Positions 55,521-63,809 of a stretch of DNA of 64,000 nucleotides are shown in pieces. The position numbers and the translations under genes were made by a program. The stretch comes from Rhizobiales bacterium Ga0077545 (GTDB taxonomy: Bacteria; Pseudomonadota; Alphaproteobacteria; Rhizobiales; Methylopilaceae). The stretch lies in NCBI GenBank assembly GCA_001464335.1, contig LNEV01000006.1, positions 1 through 64,000 of the forward strand. The letters run 5' to 3'. Position 1 is the first letter of the stretch, and each line of letters starts with the position of its first letter. The notes beneath the pieces were generated by a model that saw only the letters and a program-made list of their open reading frames with translations, was not told the origin of the DNA and did no database searches.

Positions 55521-57026
55521 TCACGCGATGTCGTTTGTGGCGGAAGGTACGGACTTGCGATTGCGGAACTGACGGTAGAGCGGCGCCAGTACGAACAGCG
55601 CAGCCAGTGACAACAGGCCGACCGCGAGCGGGCTCTGCAGGAAGACGATGTGATCACCGTCCGTGATTAGAAGAGAGCGCCGGTAATTGGCTTCGATCAT
55701 GTAACCCAGCACGACGGCCAGAATGAAAGGCAGATAAGGGAACGACAGCGCGCGCAGCAGAAAGCCCAGAACGCCGACCGCGAGCACCATGTACAGATCG
55801 AACTCGGACAGATTGATCGAATAGACGCCGGAGAAAATCAGCACGAAAATCCCGGCGCGAAGATACGCCTTCGGGCGATTGACCAGCCAGATGAGCGGGC
55901 TCAGCAAGAGGATGCCGAAGACGAACATTCCGATATTCGCGACGAAGAGGCCGCCGAACATGCGGTAGACAACTTCAGGATGGGCGCTGAAAAGTAGTGG
56001 GCCGGGATGCAGTCCGTGAATGAGCAGTGCGGCGAGAAGAAGCGCGGCATTGCTCGTACCGGGAATACCGAAACTCAGGGTCGGGATGAGTGCGGTCAGC
56101 GCGACGACATTGTTTGCCGTCTCGGGCGCAATGACACCCTCTTCCGACCCTTTGCCGAATTTCTCCGGATTTTTCGACCAGCGCTTGGCTTCGTTGTACG
56201 ACATGAAGGATGCGATTGAGCCGCCGCCACCGGGCGTCAGGCCTTCGATCAGGCCGAGGATCACGGCAATGAATTGCGGCACGCGCAATTCCCAGAGCTT
56301 CTTCAGGCTCGGCAGAACAAGCTTCGTCTTTCCTTTGGCGACCTCATCGGGCCAGTGGCGCTCGCGCGCCTGGATCAGAAGTTCACTGATGGCGAAGATG
56401 CCCATCATGACAATGATCACGGGGATGCCGCCGAGAAGCTCCGGATACCCGAAGGTGAAGCGCGTGACGCCCGATACCGGGTCCGAGCCGACGGTCGCGA
56501 GCATTAGGCCGAGTATGGCCGCGATCAGACCTTTGACGATCTGGCCCGGAGAGACGGCAGCAACGACGCTGAGGCCTAGAACACCCAGCGCGAAATAGGC
56601 AGGCGGCGTGAAAAAGAGGGCAAGCTTCGACAATTGCTGCGTCATCAGCGTCAGCATTAGAAGACCGATCAGACCGCCGATCGTGCCGCCAACAAGTGAA
56701 AGGCCGAGCGCCTCGCCGCCACGGCCCTGCTTCTGCATCGCATAGCCATCGAGCACCGCCGCAGCCGACGATCCGGACGCCGGCGTGCGGATCAGGATCG
56801 CTGGAATCGAGCCGCCATATTCGGAGCCGATATATATCGAACCGAGGAGAACGAGCGCTGACGACGGATCCATCCCGTAAGTAAACGGCAGGACGAGTGA
56901 CATGGCGATCGCGGTTGAAATACCGGGAAGAGCGCCGCCGCACATTCCCCACAGCACGCCGACCACTGCTGCGATCAGTGTCGGGAATGATGTCATTCCC
57001 TCGAAAACGTAAAGAAGGTTCGTCAT
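55521..57026 (-). CDS. tctA: Tripartite tricarboxylate transporter, large permease TctA
   Basis: A 501-aa membrane protein with about 11-12 spans. The family blocks GALPGISTAIAMSLVLPFTY, GSEYGGSIPAILIRTPASGSS and LGLIEGLTPGGGGSIASFMSYNEAKRWSK are seen. With TctB and the periplasmic TctC it imports (hydroxy)carboxylates by a secondary mechanism. Its start lies 18 bp after tctB. Confidence 0.93.
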   Translation of the reverse strand: MTNLLYVFEGMTSFPTLIAAVVGVLWGMCGGALPGISTAIAMSLVLPFTYGMDPSSALVLLGSIYIGSEYGGSIPAILIRTPASGSSAAAVLDGYAMQKQGRGGEALGLSLVGGTIGGLIGLLMLTLMTQQLSKLALFFTPPAYFALGVLGLSVVAAVSPGQIVKGLIAAILGLMLATVGSDPVSGVTRFTFGYPELLGGIPVIIVMMGIFAISELLIQARERHWPDEVAKGKTKLVLPSLKKLWELRVPQFIAVILGLIEGLTPGGGGSIASFMSYNEAKRWSKNPEKFGKGSEEGVIAPETANNVVALTALIPTLSFGIPGTSNAALLLAALLIHGLHPGPLLFSAHPEVVYRMFGGLFVANIGMFVFGILLLSPLIWLVNRPKAYLRAGIFVLIFSGVYSINLSEFDLYMVLAVGVLGFLLRALSFPYLPFILAVVLGYMIEANYRRSLLITDGDHIVFLQSPLAVGLLSLAALFVLAPLYRQFRNRKSVPSATNDIA

Positions 57027-57044
57027 TGCGCGTGTCTCTTTTGC

Positions 57045-57542
57045 TTAGAACCAGCCGAGGGACGGCCAGAAGCCCGTAGGCATGCGCACGCCGAGAAGCG
57101 TGACGAAAACGAGGTGGGCCATGACCGCGCCGACACTTGCGAAGGCCAGCACCTGAAAGCCGAACGGCCGCCCGAAGAACATCGCGATGGCCAGCAGCAG
57201 AAGGCCCGCCGACGCCGCATAGCCGAGCACCGGCAAAATGAGGACATAGACGACGGCGATCGTGAGCATCTTCAGGGCCAGGAAAAATCCCTCCCCCGTG
57301 AATTCCGCATCGCCGGTGTCTTCGACGTCAGCCGCGGCCGCCGCCGGCTCTGAAGCCGGCGACAGCACAGATTGTGCGATAAGGATAAGGGACAGAACGC
57401 CGAGGCAGATCGCCAGAAGTTTCGGCAAACCATCCGCGCCGACGCTTCCGCTCATCGGGCTTTTGGGAATCCCGTCCGCCAGATACCAGTAGAGCACCGC
57501 GATCCCGAGCAGGACCGCACCTGTAACTACAGAGCGCTTCAT
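57045..57542 (-). CDS. tctB: Tripartite tricarboxylate transporter, small permease TctB
   Basis: A 165-aa protein with four predicted membrane spans and a central Ala/Glu loop (ASEPAAAAADVEDTGDAE). Start MKRSVVTGAVLLGIAVLYW has GAGGGA eight bases upstream. Family identified by fold and by its place between tctC and tctA. Sequence conservation in TctB is low. Confidence 0.85.
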   Translation of the reverse strand: MKRSVVTGAVLLGIAVLYWYLADGIPKSPMSGSVGADGLPKLLAICLGVLSLILIAQSVLSPASEPAAAAADVEDTGDAEFTGEGFFLALKMLTIAVVYVLILPVLGYAASAGLLLLAIAMFFGRPFGFQVLAFASVGAVMAHLVFVTLLGVRMPTGFWPSLGWF

Positions 57543-57574
57543 ATCGATTTCCCTCATCCGAACCGTATCGCCAC

Positions 57575-58546
57575 TTACTGCGTGATGACCTTGTTGGCGA
57601 TGAAGTAATCCTTCTGCGCCGCCGCGAAGTCGTTGATGAACTTCGTGAACTCCTCACGCGGCTGGAAGGCGGGAATAAGTGAGCCCTGCTGATACCAAGC
57701 CTTGAATTCCTTATCTTCAAGGAGCTTCGGAACAGCCGCTTCGAGAGCCTTCACGGCCTCGGGCGAAATGTCCTTCTGCGCGATGATTCCGCGGAACTTG
57801 CGGATCACCATGTCGATGCCCTGCTCGCGCGCGGTCGGAAGATCGGGATAGCCGTTGATCCGCTCGTCGGAATAGGTCGCGATCGGGCGGAGCTCGCCGG
57901 AATCGAGCTGGCCCTTCAGTTCAGCGACTTCGCCAATGCCGAGGTCGGCCGTGCCGTTGAGAACGCTGAGCAACGCATCGCCACCACCGTCATGACTGAT
58001 GACCGCCACTTTCGTGCCGGTCTTCTGCATGAGCTCGACCATGGTCTGGCCTTCGAGGCCGCCTGGTTCGCCAACGGCGACCTTGATGCCCATCGGCTTG
58101 GTCTTCGCTTCGGCGACGACATCGGCCAGTGTCTTGAAGCGGCTGTCGCCCTTTACAACGACAATCACCGGATCGAGGAACAGGCGCACGACAGGCTGCA
58201 GATCGCTAAAGCCGACCGGAGGCTTCGAGATGATCGAGGTGTTGATGTAGGTCGGCGAAACGCCCATCAGCATTCCGCCGTCCGCCGGCGCCTTGGCCGT
58301 GAACGCCATCGCTTTTGCGCCTGAACCGCCCGTGATGTTTTCGACCGCGAAGTTCGCGTCGATGTATTTCGATAGATGCAGGGATACGCCGCGCAGGAAC
58401 AGGTCCCCGCCGGAGCCGGGGCTCGACTGCATCACCATGGTAACATTCTTGACCGGATAGGCTTGCTTTTCCTGGGCCCAACCCGGCGGAACACTCAACG
58501 CCAGCACAGCCGACGACAGCGCAACTACTTGCCAATTCATTTTCAT
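57575..58546 (-). CDS. tctC: Tripartite tricarboxylate transporter, substrate-binding protein TctC
   Basis: A 323-aa periplasmic protein with a signal peptide ending ..VPPGWAQ. TctC/Bug family features are YPVKNVTMVMQSSPGSGGD at the N-terminus, VVVKGDSRFKTLADVV and GEPGGLEGQTMVELM, with PDLPTAREQGID near the end. It binds the carboxylate for TctAB. Relatives recognise citrate, tartrate, tricarballylate, terephthalate and others, so the ligand is open. Confidence 0.92.
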   Translation of the reverse strand: MKMNWQVVALSSAVLALSVPPGWAQEKQAYPVKNVTMVMQSSPGSGGDLFLRGVSLHLSKYIDANFAVENITGGSGAKAMAFTAKAPADGGMLMGVSPTYINTSIISKPPVGFSDLQPVVRLFLDPVIVVVKGDSRFKTLADVVAEAKTKPMGIKVAVGEPGGLEGQTMVELMQKTGTKVAVISHDGGGDALLSVLNGTADLGIGEVAELKGQLDSGELRPIATYSDERINGYPDLPTAREQGIDMVIRKFRGIIAQKDISPEAVKALEAAVPKLLEDKEFKAWYQQGSLIPAFQPREEFTKFINDFAAAQKDYFIANKVITQ

Positions 58547-58602
58547 CGTTTCCTCCCACTTCGCCGGTTGATCCGGCTTCAGAGCTTTCGAATGCTTACG
58601 CG

Positions 58603-59544
58603 TTAACGGCGATCAAGCGGCTCCTTCTCCTGAAGGTCCAGGAGCTGTTGCCGCGGCACCGCGATGTCGATCGCGGCGCGGCGCTCCTGGATTTTCATAG
58701 GCGAGCGCGAATCCCGTGCGCCCCACCCGAGATTCATGGCTTCCGTCATGTCGGCGAAGGCGATGTTCGCCAGGCGCATCGGCACATTGTGCTCGCGCGC
58801 AAGTTCGGTCGCGAGCGCAACATCCTTGTGCGCCAGTGCCAGCGCGAACGAAGGATCGTCGTATTGGCTCGGCAGAAAATGATCCGCCAGCCGCTCGATC
58901 GTGCTCTGGCGGCCGAGCGATCCCTGCCGCACGGCGGCAAACAGCGCCAGCGGATCGATGCCCGCCTTGACGCCAAGCGAAAAGGCTTCGGCGAGAGCGA
59001 TGTTGATCGTATAATTCGCGCAATTGTGCACGAGCTTTGCAATCGTCGCCGTGCCGGTTTCGCCGAGAAAACGAACCTGATCGCCCATCGCGCTCAGAAC
59101 GGGACGGCACGTCTCGAAAGCCGCGGCATCGCCGCTGGTCCAGATCACGAGTTTTTTGCTTTTCGCGCCTTTCGGACCGCCGCTGACGGGCGCATCCAGC
59201 ATGCCGATTCCGCGCTTTTTCAGATCGGCGAAAATCCGGCGCACGAGCTGCGGCGCATTCGTCGACAGATCGACGAACACCGAGCCGGGACGCAGCGCGT
59301 CGAGCAGGCCGCCCTCTCCATACATGACCTCTTCGACCGCGCGCGGATCGGGCAGCGAGGTGAAAATCACATCGGTCTCGGCGGCGAGTTCTTTCAAGCT
59401 GCCAACGAGAACGGCGCCCTCGCCGACGACGTGTTTTGCCGATTTCGGCCGGCGCGCGAACACGCGAACGTCGTAGCCTGCAGCCAGCAAATTGAGGACC
59501 ATCGGGCCGCCCATTGCACCTGTGCCGACAAATCCGATCTTCAT
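58603..59544 (-). CDS. 3-hydroxyisobutyrate dehydrogenase family oxidoreductase
   Basis: A 313-aa NAD(P)-dependent beta-hydroxyacid dehydrogenase. N-terminal Rossmann motif GFVGTGAMGGPM, the substrate loop DAPVSGGPKGA, and the catalytic Lys in KLVHNCANYTINIALAEAF. It would oxidise a 3-hydroxy acid to a beta-keto (or semialdehyde) product, which fits the BKACE four genes downstream. First gene of the operon; GGGAG precedes the ATG by seven bases. Confidence 0.9.
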   Translation of the reverse strand: MKIGFVGTGAMGGPMVLNLLAAGYDVRVFARRPKSAKHVVGEGAVLVGSLKELAAETDVIFTSLPDPRAVEEVMYGEGGLLDALRPGSVFVDLSTNAPQLVRRIFADLKKRGIGMLDAPVSGGPKGAKSKKLVIWTSGDAAAFETCRPVLSAMGDQVRFLGETGTATIAKLVHNCANYTINIALAEAFSLGVKAGIDPLALFAAVRQGSLGRQSTIERLADHFLPSQYDDPSFALALAHKDVALATELAREHNVPMRLANIAFADMTEAMNLGWGARDSRSPMKIQERRAAIDIAVPRQQLLDLQEKEPLDRR

Positions 59545-59588
59545 GCATCTCTCCCGGACCGGACGGCAGGTTCGATCAATTGCCTCCA

Positions 59589-59602
59589 CGTTGTCAACAA
59601 CG
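59589..59602. promoter_or_regulatory. Regulator binding motif, site 1 (CGTTGTCAACAACG)
   Basis: A 14-bp near-palindrome; the same motif in reverse recurs at 59709-59722 and 59751-59764. It lies 45 bp upstream of the dehydrogenase start. The length and TTGTxxACAA symmetry fit FadR-type GntR operators. Confidence 0.65.
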
Positions 59603-59708
59603 ATTGCCCGCCGATCGCCTCTTTGGCCGGAGTAGATGTACTATTTAGACCGCCATACCCCTTGATATCGCTAGATTATTTTACTTCATGTCTTTTTTTC
59701 CGCCCCGC

Positions 59709-59722
59709 CATTGTTGACAACG
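59709..59722. promoter_or_regulatory. Regulator binding motif, site 2 (ATTGTTGACAACGG)
   Basis: Second copy in the divergent promoter region, 57 bp before the isomerase start. Same core ATTGTTGACAACG as site 3. Confidence 0.65.
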
Positions 59723-59750
59723 GCGAAAGGACGGATGAGGTTGTGAGCCG

Positions 59751-59764
59751 CATTGTTGACAACG
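59751..59764. promoter_or_regulatory. Regulator binding motif, site 3 (CATTGTTGACAACG)
   Basis: Third copy, ending 14 bp before the isomerase ATG and next to its ribosome binding site, so a bound repressor would block transcription start or early elongation. Spacing to site 2 is 42 bp, four helical turns. Confidence 0.65.
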
Positions 59765-59778
59765 ATATGGGAAGTCCG

Positions 59779-60597
59779 ATGAATTTACGGGAGCGAATTG
59801 GCGTCGATCTGGGCCAGCGCAACAAGATCGAGGACGGGCTGAAGGCGGCCGTGGAGCACGACATCAAAATCCTCGATCTGAAGATCGATGTCGCGCCGAA
59901 CGCCATCGAGACTTTGACGCCCGAACGCATCAAGGGGATCCGCGATGTCTGCGACAAGCACGGCATACGCATCGGCATCCACACGATGTCGGCTGTGAAT
60001 GTGGCCGAGGTCGCGCCCCATGTTCGCGACGGCGTCGACCGCTACCTCTGGGGCCATATGGACGCCTGCAAGAAGCTCGGCGGCGAATGGATGGTCATCC
60101 ACGCGGGTTATCACTTCACGTCCGATGTGAAGATGCGTATGGACGCCGGGCTCGCGCGCATTCAGCGCATGACCGAATATGCCGAGAAAATCGGCCTGAA
60201 ACTCCTGCTCGAAAACATGAACTGGGAGCCGGACGACGCCGAGGTGCACTACCTCGCGCACAACGTCGAGGAAACGAAGTTCTACTTCGACCGCCTCGAC
60301 TCGCCCAATCTGCGCTGGGCCTTCACGGCCAATCACGCCCATATTGTCGAAGACGGCGTCGATGCCTTCCTCGATGCGTTCGATATCGGCCGCTGCGACG
60401 AAGTCCGCCTCGCCGATTGCTGGCGGAACGGCAAGGAAGAGCATCTCTTCCCCGGCGACGGCGATTTCGATTTCGTCGATCTCTTCCGAAAGCTCGATCA
60501 GAAGGGCTTCAAAGGCCATTACATGAATGTGTGGGGCACGCTCGACGACATGATCCGCGGCCGCGACGTCCTCGCGGAAATGTATCAACCCGCCTGA
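59779..60597 (+). CDS. Sugar phosphate isomerase/epimerase family TIM-barrel protein
   Basis: A 272-aa protein of the xylose isomerase-like (AP endonuclease family 2) barrel. The metal-binding residues are suggested by WMVIHAGYH, LLLENMNW, ANHAHIVEDG and the following DCWRNGKEEH. An alternative ATG lies four codons upstream, inside the motif region; GGGAAG fits the chosen start. It is divergent to the dehydrogenase operon and precedes the FadR-type regulator, so it probably handles the same substrate class. Confidence 0.82.
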   Translation: MNLRERIGVDLGQRNKIEDGLKAAVEHDIKILDLKIDVAPNAIETLTPERIKGIRDVCDKHGIRIGIHTMSAVNVAEVAPHVRDGVDRYLWGHMDACKKLGGEWMVIHAGYHFTSDVKMRMDAGLARIQRMTEYAEKIGLKLLLENMNWEPDDAEVHYLAHNVEETKFYFDRLDSPNLRWAFTANHAHIVEDGVDAFLDAFDIGRCDEVRLADCWRNGKEEHLFPGDGDFDFVDLFRKLDQKGFKGHYMNVWGTLDDMIRGRDVLAEMYQPA

Positions 60598-60605
60598 CGG
60601 AAACC

Positions 60606-60632
60606 GGGACGGCCGGCACCACCGGCCGTCCC
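60606..60632 (+). terminator. Perfect 11-bp intercistronic hairpin
   Basis: GGGACGGCCGG pairs exactly with CCGGCCGTCCC across a 5-nt loop, nine bases after the isomerase stop and just upstream of the regulator gene. No T-run follows, so it may protect the isomerase message or reduce regulator expression rather than terminate. Confidence 0.55.
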
Positions 60633-60641
60633 TCCGAACCA

Positions 60642-61454
60642 ATGAAGATGCCCGACGAACCCCAGCCCTTTGAACCTCCAGCGGCAGACGGCTACGATGC
60701 CGACCGCATCGGAATCGTGAGGCAGGGCTTGGAATCGGCAACGCGCGGCGATCGCATTTTTCGCGAGATCGAATTCGAGATCATCAGCGGGCGCCTTCCA
60801 ATGGGCACAAAGCTCGGCGAGGAGACATTGGCTTCGCGCTTCGGCGTGAGTCGCGGGCCCCTGCGCGAGGCACTGCGCCGCCTGGAAGGCGGAGGGCTCG
60901 TTGTGCGCCTGCCTCATCTCGGCGTCCGCGTCGTCAGCCTTTCGCGCGCCGATCTCATCGAGGTCTACGAGGTTCGCGAAGTGCTTGAAGGCCTCGCCGC
61001 GCGCCTCGCCGCGACCCACATGGCCGAGACGGCCTTGCAGAACATAGAACAGCTGATCGAACGCGATCTTGCGATCGTCAACGCCGAGGGGCACGTCTAT
61101 CCGCGCGCCTTCGGCGACGAGGACATCCACTACCTGATCGCCGACGGTTCAGGTTCGTTCCTCTTGCGCCGGCTTCTGTGCGGGGATCTGTATTCGCTCA
61201 TCCGCCTGTGCCGCTACCGCTCGACCGAGAACGACCAGTCTCCGGCCTATCGCGACCATGTACGCATCGTCGACGCCATCCGGAACCGCGACGGCGAAAT
61301 GGCCGAAATCCTCATGCGGCGGCATATCCGCTCGGCACGCGAGCGCCTGAAATACATCGAGATCCCCGATGCGTCGGCCGAGTCTTCGGATGGAGCCAAC
61401 ATTCTGCGTGAGCTGAAAACGGTCGCCACGCATCTGGCGGGCGGGGACAAGTAA
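60642..61454 (+). CDS. FadR-subfamily GntR transcriptional regulator
   Basis: A 270-aa regulator. The winged helix spans residues ~36-105 (GTKLGEETLASRFGVSRGPLREALRRLE); the FCD effector domain follows, with its metal-binding set in FGDEDIHYLIA and HVRIVDAIRNRDGEMAEILMRRHIRSA. FCD regulators respond to organic acids. It is the best candidate to bind the three ATTGTTGACAACG sites and to repress both divergent units. Its N-terminus (~35 residues) is long for the family. Confidence 0.9.
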   Translation: MKMPDEPQPFEPPAADGYDADRIGIVRQGLESATRGDRIFREIEFEIISGRLPMGTKLGEETLASRFGVSRGPLREALRRLEGGGLVVRLPHLGVRVVSLSRADLIEVYEVREVLEGLAARLAATHMAETALQNIEQLIERDLAIVNAEGHVYPRAFGDEDIHYLIADGSGSFLLRRLLCGDLYSLIRLCRYRSTENDQSPAYRDHVRIVDAIRNRDGEMAEILMRRHIRSARERLKYIEIPDASAESSDGANILRELKTVATHLAGGDK

Positions 61455-61489
61455 CCGCCGCCCTGCCGGTTCGACAAGCAGGCGGGCAC

Positions 61490-62146
61490 CTATCTCAGGG
61501 ACGGGGACACATCCCCGACCGAGGTGCGGACTTCCAGCATGTGATCGCGCATCCAGCCCGCCGCCGCGTCGGGCTTGTTCTCGAGGATCGCGATGACAAC
61601 CTTTTCGTGCTCGGCGACGGACAGCATCAGACGTCCGATCGACCGGAACTGCGCCTTGCGGAACGGGGCCAGACGGTTGCGGACGCCCATGGTGACTTCG
61701 GCGAGGAACCGGTTGCCGCTGATCTCGTAGACCGTCTCGTGAAAGCGGATGTTGGCCGCGTAATAGACATCGATGTCCCCGCCTTCGGCCGCCGCGCGGC
61801 AGGCTTCGTGCGCATCCCGCAGCTTCTCGCGCCAGGCGGAGACCGATTGCTGGGCCGCATAGCGCGCGCAGAGCGCCTCCATCTCCGCCATCACGACGAA
61901 CATTTCGGTGAGCTGTTCGGGCGTGAAGCGGGGAACGAGCGCGCTGCAATGGGGCTTTGCCGTCGCAAAACCGATGGCCTCGAGCTGGCGGATCGCCTCG
62001 CGGATGGGTGTGCGCGACACCTCGAAGCGCTGCGCGAGCGAGGCTTCGTCGAGCACCGAGCCCGGGCCGATCACCCCGCGGGCAATCTCATCCGCGAGCG
62101 TCATCCGGACGCGGTCCGCCGCTGTTTGCTTTACTTTGGCTGCCAT
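61490..62146 (-). CDS. Second FadR-subfamily GntR regulator
   Basis: A 218-aa regulator from the ATG used here (MAAKVKQTAADRVRM). A GTG at 62206 would give a GTGA overlap with the allophanate hydrolase-like gene and 20 more residues; both starts are plausible. HTH: VLDEASLAQRFEVSRTPIREAIRQLE; FCD domain follows (NIRFHETVYEISGN, HEKVVIAILENKPDAAAGWMRDHM). It is downstream of the transporter and allophanate hydrolase-like genes and likely controls them. Ends convergent to the first regulator. Confidence 0.87.
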   Translation of the reverse strand: MAAKVKQTAADRVRMTLADEIARGVIGPGSVLDEASLAQRFEVSRTPIREAIRQLEAIGFATAKPHCSALVPRFTPEQLTEMFVVMAEMEALCARYAAQQSVSAWREKLRDAHEACRAAAEGGDIDVYYAANIRFHETVYEISGNRFLAEVTMGVRNRLAPFRKAQFRSIGRLMLSVAEHEKVVIAILENKPDAAAGWMRDHMLEVRTSVGDVSPSLR

Positions 62147-62202
62147 CGGGGTGCCTGATACCGGGTCTGGCTCGGGGCGTCGAGATGAGGAAACCGCCAA
62201 GC

Positions 62203-62610
62203 TCACAGTGCCGGTTCCGCCCGATTTATATATTCACGCCAGCCGCCGAATTCCGAGATGTCGCGCGAGTTTTCGACCGCAATCGGCTCGACAAGGAACC
62301 CCTTGCAGAGAACCCCGTCGGCCAGTTCGACCGTGCCGATGCACAAAGGCGCGGGAACGCGGGAGACGAAGGCGCCGAACCCCCGCAGATCGAGCCGCCA
62401 CACCTCGACATTCAGCGAGGCGCCGTTCTGGGCGACGCGCAGCATTCCGGGCTTCGGAGGCACCGTGCCGTCCAGCGCGAACAAACGGTAAAGCGGTGCC
62501 GTGCGGTCGGCGCGGCGGAAGCTGGCACCCAGCGCGACAAGCTCGTCGTTGAGCGGCAGGCCGGACAGGTGAGCTCCGACGACGACAATATCTGCAAATT
62601 CGGAATCCAC
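62203..62610 (-). CDS. Stand-alone allophanate hydrolase C-terminal domain protein (AtzF-C-like)
   Basis: A 135-aa protein from a GTG start (MDSEFADIVVVGAHLSG) with GAGG five bases upstream. An earlier GTG lacks a ribosome binding site. Its sequence (LPLNDELVALGASFRRA, YRLFALDGTVPPKPGMLRV, VPAPLCIGTVELADGVLCKGFL, DISEFGGWREYI) matches the C-terminal domain of AtzF-type allophanate hydrolases, which lies outside the amidase part. No amidase domain is here, so it acts alone or with a protein encoded elsewhere. Function not established. Confidence 0.82.
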   Translation of the reverse strand: MDSEFADIVVVGAHLSGLPLNDELVALGASFRRADRTAPLYRLFALDGTVPPKPGMLRVAQNGASLNVEVWRLDLRGFGAFVSRVPAPLCIGTVELADGVLCKGFLVEPIAVENSRDISEFGGWREYINRAEPAL

Positions 62611-62643
62611 GTTTCCCTCGATTTTTATTTTCGTTGACACAAA

Positions 62644-62668
62644 GGCGGGACCGCGGCGCGGCCCCGCC
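62644..62668 (-). terminator. GC-rich hairpin after the substrate-binding protein gene
   Basis: On the minus strand GGCGGG-G-CCGC and GCGG-T-CCCGCC pair with a G-T wobble and a 3-nt loop, then TTTGTG. It likely lowers read-through from the highly expressed binding protein gene into the allophanate hydrolase-like gene. Weak T-run. Confidence 0.6.
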
Positions 62669-62676
62669 GATTGTCG

Positions 62677-63729
62677 TTACTGTGCCTGCGCGGCCTTGAT
62701 GTCGAGACCGTCCCACGCCTTGACGACAATGTCATCGGTGAGAATGGTGGCGAGATCCACCGGGCCTGCCAGGGCTTTCTGCTCGCCCTCGCCGAGCTGC
62801 AGATAATCCATATAGGTCTTCCAGGCGGCGGGGATGAACGTGCCGTGCTTCGTCACGCTCGCCGGGGCGGTGTAATAGGTCTTGACGAGCGCCCAATATT
62901 CCGGCGCGACCGGATTGTTGCCAAGCGAGGCGGCGGCATATTTCGTCTTCAGCAGCTCGAAAGCGGCGTCCGAATTGGCCATGCCCCAGGCCCAGCCCTT
63001 GATGGTCGCGCGAATGAACTTCACAAGCAGCTCAGGGTCCTTGTCGTAGGTCTCGGCGCGTACCGACAGCGCATCGCCCGGGAAAGCGGCGATGGCGGGC
63101 GGCGTGATGGAGCGGGCCTTGATACCCTGTGGCGCAAGAAGCAGAAGATCGCGCTTCGCGCCCGCATAGGCCTGGATGCGGCCCTCGGTGAAGGAACGCA
63201 CCGTGGTGGGATCACCCTCCCCCGCAACAACCATGCGCACATCCATCGGCTTCAGACCGGCTTCGATGATCGAGGCGCGCGACATCGGAACTTCGCCGCC
63301 CGCGAGATCCGACAGGCCGAGCGTCTTGCCCTTCATGTCGGCCATCGTCTTCACGTCGCTTTCGGCGGGAACGACGACATCGAACGTGTCGGGGTAATAG
63401 ATCTGCATGATCGATTTCAGCGGAAATCCGCGCTGGACCGTCTGCATCGTCGCGGCCGAGGAGAAGATGCCCCAATCGACATTGCCCGCCGCGAGCTGGC
63501 GCGCCGCATCCGACGAACCCTTCGAATAGTTCAGCGTAACGTCAAGGCCCTCGTCCTTGTAGAAGCCCTTTTCGATCGCGATGAAGATCGGAAAGACCTG
63601 CGCTGTCGGGCCGCCCTGCGCGGTGACGCCGTTGAACTTCACGAGGTCCTGCGCCGCGGCGCCGAATGTCATGACGAGCGACATCGCCGCGCCCATCACG
63701 CCTGCTTTCAGAATATCTGTCTTTAACAT
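62677..63729 (-). CDS. NMT1/THI5-like ABC transporter substrate-binding protein
   Basis: A 350-aa periplasmic protein; signal peptide MLKTDILKAGVMGAAMSL.. ending near AAQ|DLV. The SsuA/TauA/ThiY-like fold is shown by FPIFIAIEKGFYKDEGLDVTLNYSKGSSDAARQLAAGNVDWGIF and TLGLSDLAGGEV. Such proteins bind sulfonates, nitrate, pyrimidines, riboflavin or other small N/S compounds. It is next to a permease gene and an allophanate hydrolase-like gene, hinting at a nitrogen compound. The longer ORF start upstream is in the inter-gene gap. Confidence 0.87.
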   Translation of the reverse strand: MLKTDILKAGVMGAAMSLVMTFGAAAQDLVKFNGVTAQGGPTAQVFPIFIAIEKGFYKDEGLDVTLNYSKGSSDAARQLAAGNVDWGIFSSAATMQTVQRGFPLKSIMQIYYPDTFDVVVPAESDVKTMADMKGKTLGLSDLAGGEVPMSRASIIEAGLKPMDVRMVVAGEGDPTTVRSFTEGRIQAYAGAKRDLLLLAPQGIKARSITPPAIAAFPGDALSVRAETYDKDPELLVKFIRATIKGWAWGMANSDAAFELLKTKYAAASLGNNPVAPEYWALVKTYYTAPASVTKHGTFIPAAWKTYMDYLQLGEGEQKALAGPVDLATILTDDIVVKAWDGLDIKAAQAQ

Positions 63730-63809
63730 CGGTCCCGTCTCCTTGTCGTGGTGTACGTCTTGTTGGTACTGGGACCGGCCGGCACAAGCGCCGGCCGGGA
63801 GGTCGGCGC

